A DNA stretch of 64,000 bases from SMYC01 sp963578475 (lineage in GTDB: Bacteria; Acidobacteriota; Vicinamibacteria; Marinacidobacterales; SMYC01), in the NCBI GenBank assembly GCA_963578475.1, contig CAUZCL010000023.1, positions 1 to 64,000 of the forward strand. Direction: 5' to 3'. The notes under the pieces are model-generated. The model saw only the letters and a list, made by a program, of their open reading frames with translations, was not told the DNA's origin and searched no databases. Shown here piece after piece: positions 61,560-64,000 of this stretch; position 1 is the first letter of the stretch, and the number at the start of each line of letters is the position of its first letter. The position numbers were made by a program, and so were the translations under genes.

Positions 61560-61928
61560 TCAAAGAACCTCGGGCGCCAGGGACACGATCTTCATGAATT
61601 TTTTCTCACGAAGCTCCCGAGCCACCGGCCCGAACACACGTGTTCCGAGCGGTTCGTTCTGGTCATCAATAATAACGGCCGCGTTGTTGTCGAAACGGAT
61701 ATAAGTGCCGTCCTTGCGGCGCTGCTCCTTGCGGGTCCGTACGATCACTGCTTTCACGACTGTCCCCTTCTTGATCGGGCTCTCCGGCGTCGCTTCCTTG
61801 ACCGACGCCGTAATCACGTCGCCAAGGTGAGCGATCCGCCCGACCCCGCCGCCTCTCGGGTGGATGCAGAGGATTTTTTTGGCCCCCGAATTGTCTGTCA
61901 CTTCGAGAACCGTTTGCATCTGAATCAT
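61560..61928 (-). CDS. rplN: 50S ribosomal protein L14
   Basis: A 122-residue L14 of the subunit interface. It has MQTVLEVTDNSGAKKILCIH, GDVITASVKEATPESPIKKG and the end REKKFMKIVSLAPEVL. ATGs at 61928 and 61919 are both possible starts; the second gives the usual MQTVLEV start. Confidence 0.96.
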   Translation of the reverse strand: MIQMQTVLEVTDNSGAKKILCIHPRGGGVGRIAHLGDVITASVKEATPESPIKKGTVVKAVIVRTRKEQRRKDGTYIRFDNNAAVIIDDQNEPLGTRVFGPVARELREKKFMKIVSLAPEVL

Positions 61929-61948
61929 TTTTAGTTCCCTGTCGTCAA

Positions 61949-62233
61949 CTATTTCGCATCGTCTGCTACTTGCGCCTGAGCCTCACGCTCGGCCGGCGAT
62001 AGCAAGATTTCCACAAGTTTCCAGCGCTTGCGCTTGGAGATTGGACGGCACTCGACGATCTTTACCCGGTCCCCGACCTGGCACTTGTTCGCCTCGTCAT
62101 GCACTGTGAAGTTGGACGTCTTCTTGAATGCGCGCGTATAGAGCGGATGGCGCATCAGGCGCTCGACGCTCACCACCGCGGTCTTGTCCATCTTGTTGCT
62201 CTTGACCACGCCTACTTTGACTACCTTGGGCAT
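61949..62233 (-). CDS. rpsQ: 30S ribosomal protein S17
   Basis: A 94-residue OB-fold 16S-binding protein. It has VGVVKSNKMDKTAVVSVERL, then LYTRAFKKTSNFTVHDEANK and VGDRVKIVECRPISKRKRWK, plus a short acidic tail. Between rpmC and rplN. Confidence 0.96.
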   Translation of the reverse strand: MPKVVKVGVVKSNKMDKTAVVSVERLMRHPLYTRAFKKTSNFTVHDEANKCQVGDRVKIVECRPISKRKRWKLVEILLSPAEREAQAQVADDAK

Positions 62234-62253
62234 CTCGTGTTCCTCATTCCTGA

Positions 62254-62475
62254 CTAAGGCCCGCCTACGGCCTGACCACGGCTCTTCTCGATCTCCAGTT
62301 GCCGCAGCACTGTCTTCACTCGGGCGAGATCTCGCCGCAGTTCGCGGACTTTCCCCATTTGATCCAGCTGACCCGTCTCTTTCTGGAGCCTGGTGCGGAA
62401 GATCTCCTCAGCCAAATCAGAAACTTTATCTCTCAACTCACCCTCGCCGAGCTCCCGAACCTTTTCGATCTTCAC
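62254..62475 (-). CDS. rpmC: 50S ribosomal protein L29
   Basis: A 73-residue two-helix protein of the exit-tunnel rim. It begins VKIEKVRELGEGELRDKVSD from a GTG at 62475 (GAGGAG upstream), lies 4 nt after the rplP stop, and contains RTRLQKETGQLDQMGKVREL. The longer frame in the window is antisense rplP. Confidence 0.92.
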   Translation of the reverse strand: MKIEKVRELGEGELRDKVSDLAEEIFRTRLQKETGQLDQMGKVRELRRDLARVKTVLRQLEIEKSRGQAVGGP

Positions 62476-62479
62476 GGAC

Positions 62480-62896
62480 TCAACTCTCCTCGAAACGGGT
62501 GACGAATTTGGTTTTGAGGGGAAGCTTGTGTCCCGCGAGACGCATCGCTTCGCGCGCGGTCTCGGCGGGAACCCCTTCCATCTCATAGAGAATCCGACCC
62601 GGCTTCACCACGGCCACCCAGAGCTCCGGGCTGCCTTTACCTTTACCCATGCGAGTTTCTTGCGGCTTCTTGGTAACGGGCTTGTCGGGAAAGATCCGAA
62701 TCCAGATGCGGCCGGTCCTTTTGACGAAACGCGTTATCGCGATTCGAGCGGCCTCGATCTGGCTATCCGTGATCCATCCGGGCTCGAGCACCTTGAGACC
62801 GTAATCGCCGAAGGACACCGTGTGACCTTTCCAAGCCTTGCCCTTCATTCGGCCCCTTTGGACCTTACGGTGTTTGACTTTCTTCGGCATCAACAT
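62480..62896 (-). CDS. rplP: 50S ribosomal protein L16
   Basis: A 138-residue protein at the A-site/peptidyl transferase region. It starts MLMPKKVKHRKVQRGRMKGK and ends LAGHKLPLKTKFVTRFEES. The first ATG has GGAG 9 nt upstream, better placed than the second (MPKK). Confidence 0.96.
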   Translation of the reverse strand: MLMPKKVKHRKVQRGRMKGKAWKGHTVSFGDYGLKVLEPGWITDSQIEAARIAITRFVKRTGRIWIRIFPDKPVTKKPQETRMGKGKGSPELWVAVVKPGRILYEMEGVPAETAREAMRLAGHKLPLKTKFVTRFEES

Positions 62897-62902
62897 GACG
62901 AC

Positions 62903-63586
62903 TTACTCCATTCTGCGCGAGCGCGAGCGGTCACCCGACTCCTCGCGAAGCGCAGGACCCAGGGGAAGCGACTCACCTTTGTAGATCCAGCACTTGATGC
63001 CAATCTGTCCATAAGTCGTGAAAGCTTCGGCGAATCCATAATCGATATCCGCGCGGATGGTGTGGAGCGGAACTTGCCCGAGCAGGTACCATTCCGAGCG
63101 CGCGATCTCGGCGCCGTTCAATCGGCCAGCGCAGCGCACGCGCACGCCCTTCGCACCGAAGCGCATCGTCGCATCAATAGCCTTGCGCATCGCGCGGCGG
63201 AAGGCAATGCGCTTTTCGAGCTGCAGGCCGATGGACTCGGCGACGAGTTGCGCGTCGAGCTCGGGCCTCGCGACCTCGATGATATTGATGTAGACCTCGC
63301 GCTGGATCGTTGCCTGGATTTCCTGCTTGAGCTTGTCGACCTCGGTGCCTTTGCGTCCGATGATGATTCCGGGGCGCGAAGTATGGATATTGATTTTGAG
63401 CTTGTTCGCGGCGCGCTCGATCTCGACTCGAGACACACCCGCGTGCGAAAAGCGTTTCTTCAGCTGGCGTTTGAGCTTCAAGTCCTCATGGAGGAGCTTT
63501 CCGTAGTCACGCTCCGCATACCACCGTGAGCGCCAGGTCTTGTTATAGCCGAGCCGAAACCCGTATGGATGGACCTTTTGTCCCAT
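62903..63586 (-). CDS. rpsC: 30S ribosomal protein S3
   Basis: A 227-residue S3. The KH domain includes IIIGRKGTEVDKLKQEIQAT, and the C-terminal domain has GVRVRCAGRLNGAEIARSEW. Forms part of the mRNA entry tunnel and helicase. 3 nt after rplV. Confidence 0.97.
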   Translation of the reverse strand: MGQKVHPYGFRLGYNKTWRSRWYAERDYGKLLHEDLKLKRQLKKRFSHAGVSRVEIERAANKLKINIHTSRPGIIIGRKGTEVDKLKQEIQATIQREVYINIIEVARPELDAQLVAESIGLQLEKRIAFRRAMRKAIDATMRFGAKGVRVRCAGRLNGAEIARSEWYLLGQVPLHTIRADIDYGFAEAFTTYGQIGIKCWIYKGESLPLGPALREESGDRSRSRRME

Positions 63587-63589
63587 TGA

Positions 63590-63949
63590 TCAGCTCTCTT
63601 CCTGTTCCGAAACTTCGATTGTCAAATGCGACGTGCGATGCACGATTCTGAAAGCGCGGCCCATCGGCGCCGGGCGGACCCGCTTGAGCGTCGGCCCTCC
63701 GTCGGCATAAGCCTTGCTAACGACGAGATCGTCCTCGTCGATCCGCTTGGCTTCTTCGACGGCCTTCTGTTGGGCGTTGGCTATCGCGGAGCGAAGAACC
63801 TTCTCGAGCGGCCGGCACACACGCTTGTTCGTGTTCTGCAAAATCGACAACGCCTCGGCTGCTTTCTTGCCGCGGATGAGATCGAGGACCAGGCGCGCTT
63901 TCGACGGCGATCCTCGAACGTGTTTGGCAGTTGCCCTTGCTTCAACCAT
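63590..63949 (-). CDS. rplV: 50S ribosomal protein L22
   Basis: A 119-residue L22 lining the exit tunnel. It has AKHVRGSPSKARLVLDLIRG and the extended-loop region GPTLKRVRPAPMGRAFRIVH. The ATG at 63949 has CGGAG about 8 nt upstream. Confidence 0.97.
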   Translation of the reverse strand: MVEARATAKHVRGSPSKARLVLDLIRGKKAAEALSILQNTNKRVCRPLEKVLRSAIANAQQKAVEEAKRIDEDDLVVSKAYADGGPTLKRVRPAPMGRAFRIVHRTSHLTIEVSEQEES

Positions 63950-63979
63950 CTTTCAGTCTCCGGTCCCTATGGAAAAGCG

Positions 63980-64000
63980 CTAGCGCATCTTCGAGGCTTT
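63980..64000 (-). CDS. rpsS: 30S ribosomal protein S19, C-terminal end only
   Basis: Only the last codons (KASKMR, TAG at 63980-63982) lie in the window. Assignment rests on the S10/spc gene order and on the stop falling just before the rplV ribosome site; the reading frame itself is too short to prove. Confidence 0.4.
   Translation of the reverse strand, partial: KASKMR

Noticed and set aside
1..64000. tRNA or rRNA genes, prophage, IS elements with transposase
   Set aside because: I scanned gaps for T-loop-like ends, transposase and integrase motifs and found none I could support; a covariance-model search would decide.

Overview
The window is about 60% GC with dense, mostly protein-coding sequence. 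I infer a member of the Acidobacteriota or a nearby phylum. The grounds are family content only: a DUF5916/CBM9-like outer-membrane protein, DUF6152 and DUF6644 proteins, FG-GAP/ASPIC-UnbV beta-propellers, a TPR-tailed sulfatase-like enzyme, a TonB receptor with a carboxypeptidase-regulatory-like N-terminus, and an intact S10-spc-alpha ribosomal cluster. No rRNA or tRNA gene is visible, so the phylum is not proven.

Layout. 0.4-7.4 kb holds housekeeping and redox genes: a coupled sulfatase-like lipoprotein/hisN pair, an exported flavodoxin, an Lrp regulator, a CoA-disulfide-reductase-like enzyme coupled to pyrE, and hemB. 7.4-27.5 kb is a mosaic zone of broken genes: an amidohydrolase, a beta-barrel remnant, a DAO-type oxidase, truncated Nramp and response-regulator genes meeting head to head, two tandem secreted paralogues, and a DUF6644 gene with an internal stop. 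Intact genes among them include a lower-GC GH99-like enzyme, a DUF5916 protein, an LolA-like lipoprotein, a Tat-exported spermidine-dehydrogenase-like enzyme, an ALDH7 dehydrogenase, a GT-C glycosyltransferase and DUF6152. thiI (27.5-28.8 kb) closes this zone.

28.9-43.2 kb is the most unusual part. A TPR + FG-GAP + ASPIC protein, a TPR protein, an eight-haem cytochrome fused to TPRs, a TonB-dependent receptor behind a sigma-54-type promoter and a UUCG-loop terminator, an FG-GAP/ASPIC protein and a membrane-anchored sulfatase-like/TPR fusion lie side by side. All look exported or envelope-bound. I infer one envelope system for ligand uptake and periplasmic redox or hydrolysis, with unknown substrate.

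43.5-51.3 kb has an aminotransferase/2-hydroxyacid dehydrogenase pair, a secreted coiled-coil protein, a coupled pilM-pilN-pilO operon whose last gene carries a PilP-like C-terminus, and a divergent EF-G-like GTPase. 51.6-64 kb is the ribosomal cluster on the minus strand from the end of rpsS through rplQ, with secY, adk, map, infA, rpmJ and rpoA in the standard order.

Repeats. A G-rich palindromic element occurs three times (2.8, 43.35 and 51.35 kb), and one copy has four G4 tracts in a row. Short tandem repeats (7, 9 and 10 bp units) sit in three spacers of the ribosomal cluster. A purine-rich 8-bp tandem and its inverted partner lie at 19.3-19.5 kb.
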